A stretch of 54,733 nucleotides of DNA from Yeguia hominis (GTDB taxonomy: Bacteria > Bacillota > Clostridia > Oscillospirales > Acutalibacteraceae). Both the position numbers and the translations under genes were made by a program. Where the stretch lies: positions 1 to 54,733 of the forward strand of contig NZ_JACRSN010000021.1 in the NCBI RefSeq assembly GCF_014384705.1. The letters are read 5' to 3'. The notes beneath the pieces were generated by a model that made no database searches, had not been told where the DNA came from, and worked only from the letters and a program-made list of their open reading frames with translations. Every line of letters starts with the position of its first letter. Position 1 is the first letter of the stretch. Positions 32,872 through 42,565 of this stretch are shown here, piece after piece.

Positions 32872-34542
32872 TCAAAGCTTTTTTCCGCGCTGGATCATCT
32901 CCGCGGCATTTTTGAGCATTAGCGGGGTAATCTCGGACCCGCCCATAATCCGCGCAAGTTCCTGCGTCCGTTCTTCAAAAGAAAGCGGCGTTACATGCGT
33001 AAACGTTTTGCCGTCATGGACTTCTTTCTGTATCCGAAAATGCGCATCCGCCATTGCTGCAATCTGTGCCAAGTGCGTCACACAGAGCACCTGTGCGCTT
33101 CGGGCGGTCTCTTTAAGCTTTTGCCCCACCTTCTGCGCCGCACTGCCGCTGATTCCGGTATCCACTTCGTCAAAAATCATCGTATCCGTACTGCCTTTTC
33201 CTGAAAGAACCGTCTTGATTGCCAGCATAATTCTGGAAAGTTCGCCGCCGGAGGCAATTTTGGAAATCGGTTTCGGCGTTTCCCCCGGATTTACGGAAAT
33301 CAGGAAATGAATTTCATCGCAGCCCGACGCATTGAGCGGACAGCGCGTCCTTTGCGCCTGAAAAACGACTCCCGGCATATCCAAAAAACGCAGCTCCTCC
33401 ATCACGCGTGTTTCAAACTCCGCAGCTGTTGTCCGGCGTTTGGCAGAAAGCGCTTTCGCAAGTGCAACCGCCTGTTCCTTGGCCTGTTCGAATTCCGCAG
33501 TCAGGCGTTCGCGGTTCTCGTCGGAAAGTACGATAGATTCCCGCTCTTTTTGGGCGGTCTCCAAAAAAGCCAGCATCTCTTCTTCGCTCGCACCGTATTT
33601 CAGTCCAAGGCGGTACAAAACGTCCAGACGTTCTTCAATTTCATCGAGTTCCTGTTCGTTAAACTCCATTCGGGAAGCCTGCTGCCGAATTTCCGCGGCA
33701 CAGTCTTCCAGTAAGTATTCTGCTTCCCGCAGTTTTTCCGCAACCGGTGCAAGTTCCGGACAGACGCGCTCCGTCTGCTCCAGCGCCGCTGCCGTGTCAG
33801 AAACAGCGGACAATGCGCCGCCCTCTTCGGTGCCGTCCATCGCAGCAATCGCAAATGCCAGCGCTTTTGCAATTTGCTCTCCGTTTTGAATCCTTGCTTT
33901 CCGGGCGATCAGCTCCTCTTTTTCACCAAGCCGAAGGTTCGCAGCTTCCAGCTCATTGATCTGATATGTCAAAATGTCCATCCTGCGGGCTTTTTGGGAT
34001 TCATCGAGATCGGTATCATCGAGTTCTTTCCCGATCCGTTTGAGTGTCTCATACGCCTTGCGGTATTCCGCCTTCAGATCCTTGTATCCGCCGACTGCAT
34101 CAATATAGTTCATATGCGTTTCCGGCGAAAGCAGATCATAACTTTCGTGCTGGCCCTGAATCGAAATTAAAAACGGAGCTAGTGTCCGAAAAATGGATAC
34201 AGAGGCCGGACGGCCGTTAATCCGGCAGGTGGTCTTTCCTTCCGGGCGGATCTCCCGCTGCAGCAGCAGCGTGCCGTCCTCTTCCGGAGAATAGCCGAGA
34301 CTCGCAAGCGTTTCTGTCGCCGCCTCGCCAATCCCTGAAAACATGGCGCTGACAAATGCAGCGCGCGCACCGGTTCGCACCAGGTCACGCGAGGTGCGGC
34401 CGCCCATAATGGCGTTAATAGAGTCGATTACAATGGATTTTCCTGCGCCGGTTTCGCCGGTCAGGACATTAAAACCAGGTTGAAACGGGATTTCAGCCTT
34501 CTCAATCACCGCAATATTTTCGATAAAGAGATCACGCAGCAA
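32872..34542 (-). CDS. recN: DNA repair protein RecN
   Basis: About 556 residues of an SMC-like ATPase acting in double-strand break repair. N-terminal Walker A is NVLTGETGAGKSIVIDSINA. The middle is a long coiled coil (about 160-370). The C-terminal part has the signature KIASGGELSRIMLAIK and Walker B with TDTMIFDEVDTGISG. The TTG at 34542 (giving LLRDLFIENIAVIEKAEI) is preferred because AAAGGTGG lies 8 bp upstream; GTG at 34554 is possible. It is the last gene after dxs-tlyA-nadK-argR. Confidence 0.95.
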   Translation of the reverse strand: MLRDLFIENIAVIEKAEIPFQPGFNVLTGETGAGKSIVIDSINAIMGGRTSRDLVRTGARAAFVSAMFSGIGEAATETLASLGYSPEEDGTLLLQREIRPEGKTTCRINGRPASVSIFRTLAPFLISIQGQHESYDLLSPETHMNYIDAVGGYKDLKAEYRKAYETLKRIGKELDDTDLDESQKARRMDILTYQINELEAANLRLGEKEELIARKARIQNGEQIAKALAFAIAAMDGTEEGGALSAVSDTAAALEQTERVCPELAPVAEKLREAEYLLEDCAAEIRQQASRMEFNEQELDEIEERLDVLYRLGLKYGASEEEMLAFLETAQKERESIVLSDENRERLTAEFEQAKEQAVALAKALSAKRRTTAAEFETRVMEELRFLDMPGVVFQAQRTRCPLNASGCDEIHFLISVNPGETPKPISKIASGGELSRIMLAIKTVLSGKGSTDTMIFDEVDTGISGSAAQKVGQKLKETARSAQVLCVTHLAQIAAMADAHFRIQKEVHDGKTFTHVTPLSFEERTQELARIMGGSEITPLMLKNAAEMIQRGKKL

Positions 34543-34556
34543 GCCAAACGCCACCT

Positions 34557-35012
34557 TTACCTTTTAATTACGAGTTTTTTTAGTTCCTGCACAACTTCCT
34601 GCGCCGCCGCATTGCTGGCGCAGGCCACAAAAATCGTATCTTCGCCGGCAAGTGTCCCGACAATTCCCTTCCATTCCAGCGGATCCATCGAGGCGCACAC
34701 CGCCTGCGCCATTCCGGTCATCGTTTTAATCACAACGAGATTGCACGCCTCCATCACGGAGAGGACAGAATCGGCAAAAAGGGAATAAAACTTTGCAGAA
34801 ATATCGTGAGACAGAGGTTTTCCGGTTGCGTATTTATACCTTCCCGTGCTGGAAAGCGTTTTAACAAGACGCAATTCCTTGATATCGCGGGAAATAGTTG
34901 CCTGTGTTACATCAAATCCGGCTTCAGACAGCCGTTTGAGCAATTCATCCTGAGTGTCGATATCGTATGCGCTAATCAGTTCTAGAATTTTTTCATGCCG
35001 CCGTGTTTTCAT
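34557..35012 (-). CDS. argR: Arginine repressor ArgR/AhrC
   Basis: A 151-residue hexameric arginine-sensing regulator. The N-terminal winged helix shows TRRHEKILELISAYDIDTQD and FDVTQATISRDIKELRLVK. The C-terminal oligomerisation/arginine-binding domain has VGTLAGEDTIFVACASNAAA with the Asp that contacts arginine. GGGAGGCGGGG precedes the ATG, just 3 bp after the nadK stop. The position between nadK and recN is the usual one in Firmicutes. Confidence 0.96.
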   Translation of the reverse strand: MKTRRHEKILELISAYDIDTQDELLKRLSEAGFDVTQATISRDIKELRLVKTLSSTGRYKYATGKPLSHDISAKFYSLFADSVLSVMEACNLVVIKTMTGMAQAVCASMDPLEWKGIVGTLAGEDTIFVACASNAAAQEVVQELKKLVIKR

Positions 35013-35015
35013 GGT

Positions 35016-35873
35016 TTATCCCCGCCTCCCTGCAAGCTTTTCTGTAACCACCTCGTAAAAATCGCGCTTTTTCAGTTGGATCAGCCCGACGGATAAGGAG
35101 GAACGCCGCACCGTCATCATTTCCCCGGGCTGAATCTGGAGGGAATTCTCTCCGTCCACCGTCAGGAAAATTTCGCTGTCCGTATTCGGTCTTGCGTGTA
35201 CGCTGAGTTTAGCATCCGGGTTAAAGACCACTGTCCGTGTAAAAAGCGCATGCGGGCAGATTGGCGTTAAAATGATGCACTCCATCGACGGATCAATCAC
35301 CGGTCCGCCTGCCGCAAGAGAATAGGCGGTCGACCCGGTCGGTGTTGAAAAGATCAGTCCATCCGCGCGATAGCTGCAAATGTTATTGCCGTTAAAAGAC
35401 ACGCTGAAATCCAAAATTCGAGAAAGCGCACCGCGCGCGATGACAATATCATTGAGCGCACGATAAAAAACCGGTTTTCCGTCCCGGAACAGAGAAATAT
35501 TGAGCATCATCCGGTTTTCAATCTGGTAATTTCCCTGGACAAGGTCGCGCAGACGGTCAAGTTCATCGACTTCAAGTCCTGCAACATAGCCGACCCTGCC
35601 GACATTGATGCCCAAAACCGGTTTGCCTTTTTCCGCAGCCTGCCGTGCAGTGTGGATAATGGTCCCGTCACCGCCAACCGGAATCACAACGTCGCAATCG
35701 ATCAGCAAATCTTCCAGATCATTATAAAACAGGATATCGGCGCCCGCAAAATAGGGCTTCATTGCGGCATGCATCATCACCCGCGCGCCGAGCTGCGTCA
35801 GCCGGTTTGCGATAATTGTCGTGCGCATTTTCGCATCGCGTTTGGTCAAATTGGGAAAAATAGCCGCCTTCAA
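35016..35873 (-). CDS. nadK: NAD kinase
   Basis: Makes NADP from NAD and ATP (or polyphosphate). 285 residues with the NAD kinase motif PVGGDGTIIHTAR (residues 65-77), GYVAGLEVDELDRL, NDIVIARG, and the Gly-rich TPTGSTAYSLAAGGP. The start is TTG at 35873, with TAGGAGTG at 8 bp; it overlaps the TGA stop of tlyA (TTGA), so translation is coupled. Confidence 0.96.
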   Translation of the reverse strand: MKAAIFPNLTKRDAKMRTTIIANRLTQLGARVMMHAAMKPYFAGADILFYNDLEDLLIDCDVVIPVGGDGTIIHTARQAAEKGKPVLGINVGRVGYVAGLEVDELDRLRDLVQGNYQIENRMMLNISLFRDGKPVFYRALNDIVIARGALSRILDFSVSFNGNNICSYRADGLIFSTPTGSTAYSLAAGGPVIDPSMECIILTPICPHALFTRTVVFNPDAKLSVHARPNTDSEIFLTVDGENSLQIQPGEMMTVRRSSLSVGLIQLKKRDFYEVVTEKLAGRRG

Positions 35874-36691
35874 TTGCTGTCACTCCTATCGAGCGTCAAA
35901 TGGGATTGCGCCACCGTATCTGCAATCGCCTGCTCCGAAACCGCAGAAGGCAGCGCATTCTTCTGAACGAACAGTAAATATTCAATATTGCCTTTCGGAC
36001 CCTTTACCGGCGAAAATGAAAGTCCTTGCGGTGAAAGTCCGCAGGAAGGCGCAAAATCACAGACTTTGCGGATCACTTCTTCATGCACCTTACGGTCGCG
36101 CACGACGCCGTTCTTTCCGACATGCTCTCTGCCCGCCTCAAACTGTGGTTTGATCAGACAGACGCCTTCCCCACCATCCATGAGAAATGCGGATGCAACA
36201 GGCAGCACCAATTTTAAAGAAATAAAGGAAACATCCACGCTGAAAAACGCGAGTTTTTCCGGAACCTGCTCTTCTGTGAGGTAGCGGACGTTTGTGCGCT
36301 CAAGATTGACAACACGCGGATCCGTGCGCAGCTTCCAGGCCAGCTGACCGTAGCCGACATCAACCGCGTAGACGCGTTCGGCGCCATTTTGCAGCATGCA
36401 GTCTGTAAAGCCGCCAGTCGAAGCCCCGATATCCATACAAACCTTTTCGCAAAGGGAAATTGGAAAAATCTGCATCGCCTTTTCCAGTTTCAGTCCGCCG
36501 CGACTGACGTAAGGCAGCGTTTCTCCGCGCACCTCTATCACAGCGCCTTCCCGGATCATGGCACCGGGCTTATCTGATTTCTGATGGTCGACATAGACGC
36601 TGCCGGCCATAATCAGCGCCCGCGCCTTTTCTCTGCTCTCTGTTAGGCCGAGCTCAAATACGAGCGCGTCCAGTCTTTTTTTCTCAGCCAA
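35870..36691 (-). CDS. tlyA: TlyA-family rRNA 2'-O-methyltransferase
   Basis: About 273 residues. The N-terminal S4 RNA-binding domain covers residues 1-65 (RLDALVFELGLTESREKARA), followed by an FtsJ/RrmJ-like methyltransferase with the SAM motif CMDIGASTGGFTDCMLQNGA, then VYAVDVGYGQLAWKL and VCLIKPQFEAGREHVGKNGV. TlyA methylates 16S and 23S rRNA ribose; older records call it hemolysin A. TTG at 36691 is the likely start, inside the end of dxs (8-bp overlap). Confidence 0.93.
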   Translation of the reverse strand: MAEKKRLDALVFELGLTESREKARALIMAGSVYVDHQKSDKPGAMIREGAVIEVRGETLPYVSRGGLKLEKAMQIFPISLCEKVCMDIGASTGGFTDCMLQNGAERVYAVDVGYGQLAWKLRTDPRVVNLERTNVRYLTEEQVPEKLAFFSVDVSFISLKLVLPVASAFLMDGGEGVCLIKPQFEAGREHVGKNGVVRDRKVHEEVIRKVCDFAPSCGLSPQGLSFSPVKGPKGNIEYLLFVQKNALPSAVSEQAIADTVAQSHLTLDRSDSN

Positions 36692-38576
36692 TTTTTTGTT
36701 TCTCCGTCCGATTTTGTATTTGCAGGATTTCCTGCTGAATCGCTGATTCCATGCCTGCCTCGTCAAGGCCCAACGCGTGGAGCGTTTCTGAAACAGAAGC
36801 ATGTTTTACAAACGTATTGTCAATTGCATATAGGTGAAATTTCCCGGGAAATCCACAACTCAGCAGCTGATCCGCAAACGCTTCGCCGACACCGCCCTGG
36901 CGGATGCCCTCCTCAAAGAAGAAGATCTCTTCCGCGCTGGACGCCGTCTTGGCTGCCGCCGGATCCAGCGGCCGAATCCGATTGAGCTTCAAAACAGCAA
37001 TCTCAATCCCGTTTTCCCGCAGCGCCTTTTGTGCAAGACACGCGGCGGAGAAAAGCCGGCCGTATGTGACAAGCATCCTTTTCGAAGTTTGCGAGCCATA
37101 GACCTGATAAGGCTCGCGTGAAAGTGTAAAATCAGCCGGACGGTACCCCTCTCCGCCACGCGGATATCGAACCGCCGATACACCTTTACACTGGTAAATC
37201 GAGTTTTGCAGCGCCAAACGCAGTTCATCAAAATACGCCGGCGAATAGACAGTCGCGCCGGGCACTGTATTGAGGAATGCCGCGTCGAAGACACCCTGAT
37301 GGGTCTCGCCGTCATCTCCGACCACACCAGCGCGGTCAATTGCCAGCGTCAGGTCGACATGCTGCAGCGCGGCGTCATGCAGAATCTGGTCGTAACTGCG
37401 CTGCAAAAATGTGGAATAGACTGCAAAAACCGGATGCATATTTCCGGCGGCCAACGCGCCGGAAAACGTCAGCGCATGCTCCTCTGCAATTCCGGTATCA
37501 AAAAAGCGCTTTGGGTATTTCCGGGCAAACTCTGTCAGACCGGTTCCCGCCTTCATTGCGGCTGTAACCGCACAAATTCGATCGTCTCCGCCGGCGATCT
37601 CGCAAAGCGTAGCGTCAAATACGCTGGAGAAGGAAGGAGTTGCTTTCTGCATTTTTCCCGTATTGAGATCAAATCCGGAGAGTCCATGAAACAATCCTGG
37701 GTCATCTTCCGCGTAAGGGTAACCTTTCCCCTTGGATGTCAACACATGCAAAAGAACCGGTTTGTTGATTTTTTTGGCATTTTCAAGAACTTCGGTAAGT
37801 TCCCGGACATCGTGCCCGTCAAAAGGCCCATAATAGGTAAAGCCCAGATTTTCAAAAAAATTACTGCCGTAGATGATATGCTTGACCAGGTTTTTCATTC
37901 GGGTCATCCCGTGGTGCAGCGGCTTCCCGAGTTTTGGAATATGGTCGAGGATTGTTTCGACATTTCCCTTGGCACGCAAATATCCCGGTGTTGTCCGGAT
38001 ATGCGCCAGATAGCGCGAGATGGACCCCACGTTTCGGGAGATCGACATCTCGTTATCATTCAAAATGACAATAAAGTTCCGGTGCAGCCGCCCTGCATTG
38101 TTCAGCCCCTCATAGGCAAGCCCGCCTGTCAGCGCGCCGTCCCCGATCACGGCAACAACATGCCCTTCTTCCTTTCGAAGCGCCTTTGCCGTCGCAAATC
38201 CGAGCGCTGCCGAAATAGATGTGCTGGCATGTCCGACTGAAAATGCATCGCACACACTTTCTTCCCGGTTTGGAAACCCGGAAAGCCCGTCCTTTTTCCG
38301 AATCGTTCCAAACTGTTCCCGACGGCCGGTCAAGAGTTTATGCGTATATGCCTGGTGGCCGACGTCCCAGATAATCACATCCTGCGGCACATCAAACGTC
38401 CGGTGCAGCGCAACGGTGAGTTCCACTGCCCCCAAATTGGAGGCTAAGTGCCCGCCGTTTTCTGATACCGTCTGTAAGATCTGCCGGCGAATCTCCGCGC
38501 AAAGATCTGGAAGTTCCGATACGGGAATTTTTTTCAGATCTTCTGGCGCGTTGATGCTTTCTAAAAGCTGACCCAA
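36684..38576 (-). CDS. dxs: 1-deoxy-D-xylulose-5-phosphate synthase
   Basis: First enzyme of the MEP isoprenoid pathway, joining pyruvate and glyceraldehyde 3-phosphate with thiamine diphosphate. The 630-residue protein has HLASNLGAVELTVALHRTFD, the ThDP motif VAVIGDGALTGGLAYEGLNNA, the central GIAEEHALTFSGALAAGNMH and DRAGVVGDDGETHQGVFDAA. The start is TTG at 38576, with AGGGATGG at about 9 bp. The ispA and xse genes that often precede it are missing here, and lgt is upstream instead. Confidence 0.96.
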   Translation of the reverse strand: MGQLLESINAPEDLKKIPVSELPDLCAEIRRQILQTVSENGGHLASNLGAVELTVALHRTFDVPQDVIIWDVGHQAYTHKLLTGRREQFGTIRKKDGLSGFPNREESVCDAFSVGHASTSISAALGFATAKALRKEEGHVVAVIGDGALTGGLAYEGLNNAGRLHRNFIVILNDNEMSISRNVGSISRYLAHIRTTPGYLRAKGNVETILDHIPKLGKPLHHGMTRMKNLVKHIIYGSNFFENLGFTYYGPFDGHDVRELTEVLENAKKINKPVLLHVLTSKGKGYPYAEDDPGLFHGLSGFDLNTGKMQKATPSFSSVFDATLCEIAGGDDRICAVTAAMKAGTGLTEFARKYPKRFFDTGIAEEHALTFSGALAAGNMHPVFAVYSTFLQRSYDQILHDAALQHVDLTLAIDRAGVVGDDGETHQGVFDAAFLNTVPGATVYSPAYFDELRLALQNSIYQCKGVSAVRYPRGGEGYRPADFTLSREPYQVYGSQTSKRMLVTYGRLFSAACLAQKALRENGIEIAVLKLNRIRPLDPAAAKTASSAEEIFFFEEGIRQGGVGEAFADQLLSCGFPGKFHLYAIDNTFVKHASVSETLHALGLDEAGMESAIQQEILQIQNRTEKQKIG

Positions 38577-38690
38577 TCCAATTCCATCCCTTGTTTTGTT
38601 TTTCGTTCCAGAAAAACACGGATTTTAATCCGGAAGATGGCCTTGACCGCAGACCACCCATCCGCAGCCAAAGCCTTTTTCTATGCCAAT

Positions 38691-39755
38691 TTATTCTCCG
38701 GTTTCTTCTTCGGTTTTTTCGTCGTCCGTCTGCTCTTCTTCTGCAGGTTTCGGTTCGGCGTCTTCTGACGCTTCCTGCGTTTCCGGAGCAGACGCTGAAT
38801 CGTCTGCATGGTCAGCTTCCGCTGCTTCTTCATAACCGAGATCGCCAAAAATGGTTCCGAATTCCGGTTCGATATCCGGTTCATTGATTTCATCTTCCGG
38901 AATTTCGTCTGAAATCCGGTTCAGTTCCATAACCGCCGCATTGCCGCAGCCGAGCAAGGATGTCCGCTTCCGGAAAACAATCAAAAGCACGATACTCGCC
39001 AGTACTGTCACAGCGGCCACGAGCTGCGAAACCCGAATATTCGCAAACGCAATCAGGCTGTCCGTGCGCATGCCTTCAATAAAGAAACGGCCAACGCCAT
39101 ACCAGATCAGATAGAGCAGAAACGTCTGTCCGTCATAGCGGCGCAATTTGCGGGTAAAGAAGTGCAGCAGCAAAAAGCCCAGCAGGCACCAAACGGACTC
39201 ATAGAAAAAGCAGGGGTGCGCCGCACCTCCAACAACTGCTTCTGTATTTTCACTGTACATTCTCCAGGGAACCGTTGTTTTGGTGCCGAAGGCTTCCTGA
39301 TTGACAAAATTTCCCCAGCGTCCAATTCCCTGACCGATCAAAAATCCGAGAGACGCGACATCCAGCACTGCGAAAATTTTCAGCTTGCGGATTTTCGCCA
39401 TCACCGCGCCGCCGAGCAATCCGCCGATAATTCCGCCGTAAATCGCAAGTCCGCCATTCCAGATATACAGAATGCTTTTCGGATCTTTTATGTACATGTC
39501 GCCGGGATAAAATGCGACATAGTAAAGACGTGCGCCGACAACACCGACGAGAATGCCGACGATAACCACATCGAGCAAACGATCCTGGTTGATATTCATT
39601 TTTTTACAGCTGGATAATGCATAAAGAAACGCGAGCAAAAATCCGACCGCAATGATGACCCCATACCATTTGATGGTAAAATCTCCGATATGAAAGGCGT
39701 CAGTATTTACGGTCGTATCGATTCCGAGCCCCGGAAATTGCACATGATACGTCAT
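38691..39755 (-). CDS. lgt: Prolipoprotein diacylglyceryl transferase with a long acidic tail
   Basis: Lgt moves diacylglycerol from phosphatidylglycerol to the lipobox Cys. Residues 1-270 are the usual seven-helix enzyme: NGGLAIYGGIIGG, GQGIGRWGNFVNQEAFG (the Lgt signature with the essential Arg) and HPCFFYESVWCLLGFLLLHF. After the last helix comes an extra tail of about 80 residues, rich in Glu and Asp and without hydrophobic structure (for example AEADHADDSASAPETQEASE), predicted in the cytosol. The ATG overlaps the stop of the M16 gene (ATGA) with GGAGGAACAGTT before it. Confidence 0.95.
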   Translation of the reverse strand: MTYHVQFPGLGIDTTVNTDAFHIGDFTIKWYGVIIAVGFLLAFLYALSSCKKMNINQDRLLDVVIVGILVGVVGARLYYVAFYPGDMYIKDPKSILYIWNGGLAIYGGIIGGLLGGAVMAKIRKLKIFAVLDVASLGFLIGQGIGRWGNFVNQEAFGTKTTVPWRMYSENTEAVVGGAAHPCFFYESVWCLLGFLLLHFFTRKLRRYDGQTFLLYLIWYGVGRFFIEGMRTDSLIAFANIRVSQLVAAVTVLASIVLLIVFRKRTSLLGCGNAAVMELNRISDEIPEDEINEPDIEPEFGTIFGDLGYEEAAEADHADDSASAPETQEASEDAEPKPAEEEQTDDEKTEEETGE

Positions 39756-41062
39756 AACTGTTCCTCCTGATTTTTTTCACCTTCCGCAAACGGACGGATC
39801 ACGGAAAGTGTTGCATACTTTTTCTGAATACTTTTTGCCAGGCGCGCTGTGACGTCTTCCAGCGTTACAGCGGCAATGGCGTCGAGATACCGGAACAGCT
39901 CTCTTCCGGCAAAGGTGAGGGAAACAATCGAATTTGCGAGGTTTTCCGCGCTGTTTAGCGACGCAATATTTCTGCCGTAAACCGCTTTTTTCGCGCGCGC
40001 AAACGACTCTTTCGGGATCCCGGATGCTCTCAACCGGTCTGCCTCCGCGAAAATCTCCCGTGCGACGGCGTCCGGATCGTTTGATTCTCCTGAAAAAATG
40101 ACCGCTGCAAATCCAGAACCCTCGAAATATTCGGTCCCAAAAGACGATTCATTCACAAGCCCATGATCCAGCAGCCTGCGGAACAGCGGTGAAGCATCCG
40201 AAGCGAAAAGCTCCAATAAAATCTGGGTTGCTGCAATTACCTTTTCAGAAGCGCGCGCCTTTCCGGCCTCTTCTTTAAATCCAAGTTCAAAGAGCGGAAC
40301 CGCCACCGAAAGCGCCTGCTCCACGCGGTGTTTTTGCACCGTACGGGGTTCTTCCTCAAAAATCCGGGAAACAGAAACCGGCTCTGAAGGCTTGAGCATC
40401 TTGTCTGCCAGTGCAAAGACCTTTTCCGGGTCAATATTTCCGGCAACACAAAGCGTCATATTGTGCAGATTATAGAACGTATGATAACAGTCGTAAAGAT
40501 ACGCCGGCGTAATTTCGGCAATACTCTCAACCGTACCGGCAATGTCCGTGCGAACCGGATGTTTTTCGTACATGCCGCAAAGCATATTGAACATCACGCG
40601 CCACTGCGGATCGTCGTCATACATCCGGATTTCCTGTCCGATAATTCCCTGCTCTTTCTGTACGGTCTGTTCTGTAAAGTAAGGAGACTGTACAAAGTCA
40701 AGCAGGATTTCCAGCGATTCATAGACATGCTCCGTGCAGGAAAAGAGATAACACGTCATGTCAAAGGACGTATAGGCATTGGCAGAAGCGCCGGTTTTGG
40801 CATAACGCAGAAAAGCGTCGCCGTCTTCGCTTTCAAACAGCTTATGCTCGAGAAAATGCGCAATTCCGGCCGGTGTTTCTTCCGGTGTGTCTGCATCCGA
40901 ACGCTGAAAGCGCGTATCGATGGATCCATAACGCGTTCCGAAAATCGCATAGGTGCTGTGGCTGTCCTTTTTGGGATAGACCTGAATCAGCAGCCCGGAA
41001 GGATGCTGGAGCCGATAATAGCGGTCGCCGGCACGTTTGCTTTCGATGATCTCTGCTGTCAT
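39752..41062 (-). CDS. M16-family zinc protease, active subunit (YmfH-like)
   Basis: A 436-residue peptidase. The inverted zinc motif is GIAHFLEHKLFESEDG (HxxEH), with the downstream ligand Glu in KEQGIIGQEIRMYDDD. The C-terminal half is a second M16 domain. The neighbour upstream lacks the motif, so the two likely form a heterodimer as in YmfF/YmfH and similar pairs. The two genes overlap by 4 bp (ATGA). Its substrate is unknown; related pairs process small secreted or modified peptides. Confidence 0.9.
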   Translation of the reverse strand: MTAEIIESKRAGDRYYRLQHPSGLLIQVYPKKDSHSTYAIFGTRYGSIDTRFQRSDADTPEETPAGIAHFLEHKLFESEDGDAFLRYAKTGASANAYTSFDMTCYLFSCTEHVYESLEILLDFVQSPYFTEQTVQKEQGIIGQEIRMYDDDPQWRVMFNMLCGMYEKHPVRTDIAGTVESIAEITPAYLYDCYHTFYNLHNMTLCVAGNIDPEKVFALADKMLKPSEPVSVSRIFEEEPRTVQKHRVEQALSVAVPLFELGFKEEAGKARASEKVIAATQILLELFASDASPLFRRLLDHGLVNESSFGTEYFEGSGFAAVIFSGESNDPDAVAREIFAEADRLRASGIPKESFARAKKAVYGRNIASLNSAENLANSIVSLTFAGRELFRYLDAIAAVTLEDVTARLAKSIQKKYATLSVIRPFAEGEKNQEEQL

Positions 41063-42342
41063 TGTGCGGCACCTCCTGTCAGAATATAAACAGTATCCAG
41101 CGCTGTTCGCTTGGCTGCCGCGATGATTTCCTCACGTGTGACCGCAGAAATACGTGCTGCAGTTTCCTCGGGCGTGCGGATTTGATCCTGGAACGTACGC
41201 ACGAGATACCAGCCTTCCAGCCCGCTGATATAGTCGCCGACTGTACGGTAAGAATTGCACAAACTCATCTTTGCGGCATCGATTTCTTCATCTGTAAAAT
41301 CTCCGCTGCGAATGCTCGCAAGCTGGGCAAGAATTTCTTCTCGTGCCCGGCTGATATTTTGTGTCTCTACCCCACTGTCAACCATCATAATTCCCTTGTT
41401 GCCGTCTGCGCCAGCTGCACAGTAATAGCAGAGACTGAGTTTTTCCCGTACATTTAAAAAGAGCTTTGAGTGCGCAGTACCGCCTAAAATGGCAACCATC
41501 AGCCGGATGGAGGAAAAAGCATCCTCTTCGGCAGCAGAAGCGCCTAGACGGAAGCCCATCACCAGCTTGGACTGTGCAACCGCCATCTGCTCGGTCTCTT
41601 CTTTGACTTCCGACACGGTTTTTACCACCTGCATCGGGTGCACGTCCCGCGGGGTTCTCTTGCAATTGGCAACCGCTGTTTCAAAAACCGGTCGGATTTC
41701 TTCCGGATTGCAGTCGCCAATCGCCAGAATTTCGATCCGTGCGGTTTGAATCGCGGTTTCCCATGTTTTTTTGAGCTCCTCACGCGTAAGCGCCTCCACA
41801 GCTTCGCGGGAACCGTAACGCGGAATGCCATAAGGTTCCTGTGCGCACATGATCTGGGTGCAGCGCTGTTTGGCATACATCCGTTTGTCGCTGAATTCCG
41901 AGTCGATCATCTCCAGCGTCTGCCGTTTTTCAAGCTGAAATCCGTCCTCCGGAAATTGTCCGTCCGCATCAAAAAGCGGATCAAACCACACGCTGCACAA
42001 AAGCTTTGCGAGCTCTGCGGAAATGTGTTCGCCGTTCAGGGCATACCGGTCGGAAATCCCCGAAGCAGAAATAGACAGCACCTGCATGTCCCCGACCTTC
42101 TGAACGTCGGCATGCAGTGCCGCGCCGTACAGATCCGCGAGATGCTCCCCGAGCTTTGTATAATCCGGATACTCCCGGGAGGTTCTGCTCAGAAGGAACG
42201 GAAGCAGCGCATTGGCTGCAGCCGTTTCCCAGCACAGCGGCAAAAAGAGATGCATCGAAATCCGCATTGTTTTAAATTTGCAATCCGGAATACTGCGGAA
42301 TGCCACACCATCCCCAATGGTGCGGTATGCAATGTTCGTCAT
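41059..42342 (-). CDS. M16-family protein, inactive partner (YmfF-like)
   Basis: A 427-residue M16 homologue. Where the active subunit has HxxEH this protein has ANALLPFLLSRTSREYPDYT and no zinc ligands. The rest of the fold is recognisable (EKRQTLEMIDSEFSDKRMYA; the C-terminal LSLCYYCAAGADGNKGIMMV). It is the first gene of the array leading down to recN. The partner with the zinc site follows with a 4-bp overlap. Its role is probably substrate binding in the shared chamber. Confidence 0.85.
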   Translation of the reverse strand: MTNIAYRTIGDGVAFRSIPDCKFKTMRISMHLFLPLCWETAAANALLPFLLSRTSREYPDYTKLGEHLADLYGAALHADVQKVGDMQVLSISASGISDRYALNGEHISAELAKLLCSVWFDPLFDADGQFPEDGFQLEKRQTLEMIDSEFSDKRMYAKQRCTQIMCAQEPYGIPRYGSREAVEALTREELKKTWETAIQTARIEILAIGDCNPEEIRPVFETAVANCKRTPRDVHPMQVVKTVSEVKEETEQMAVAQSKLVMGFRLGASAAEEDAFSSIRLMVAILGGTAHSKLFLNVREKLSLCYYCAAGADGNKGIMMVDSGVETQNISRAREEILAQLASIRSGDFTDEEIDAAKMSLCNSYRTVGDYISGLEGWYLVRTFQDQIRTPEETAARISAVTREEIIAAAKRTALDTVYILTGGAAQ

Positions 42343-42470
42343 AAAAAACGATTCACTTCCCTTGTTACGTTCTATTCAATCGATCATAAAAGAAAATCGA
42401 AAAAATGCAGTCACGCAAATGATTTCGCTAAAATACGTTCTTTCTGCCCCAAAGAATCTCGGTGCCGGTG

Positions 42471-42512
42471 CGCCGTCCGCTATGCGCAAGCATGACGTTT
42501 TGAGGTTATTAT
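42471..42512. repeat. Intergenic repeat, copy 1
   Basis: Begins CGCCGTCC, then ATGCGCA, GCATG and TTTTGAGGTTATTAT at the end. A second copy lies at 42566-42604 with a 3-bp shorter middle. The two are the only clear structure in the gap between the M16 genes and tspO. Confidence 0.6.
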
Positions 42513-42565
42513 GCCCCGGCAAAATGTTCTCAAACAGCAAAGCAAATGCTTTGCATGTACGGCAA

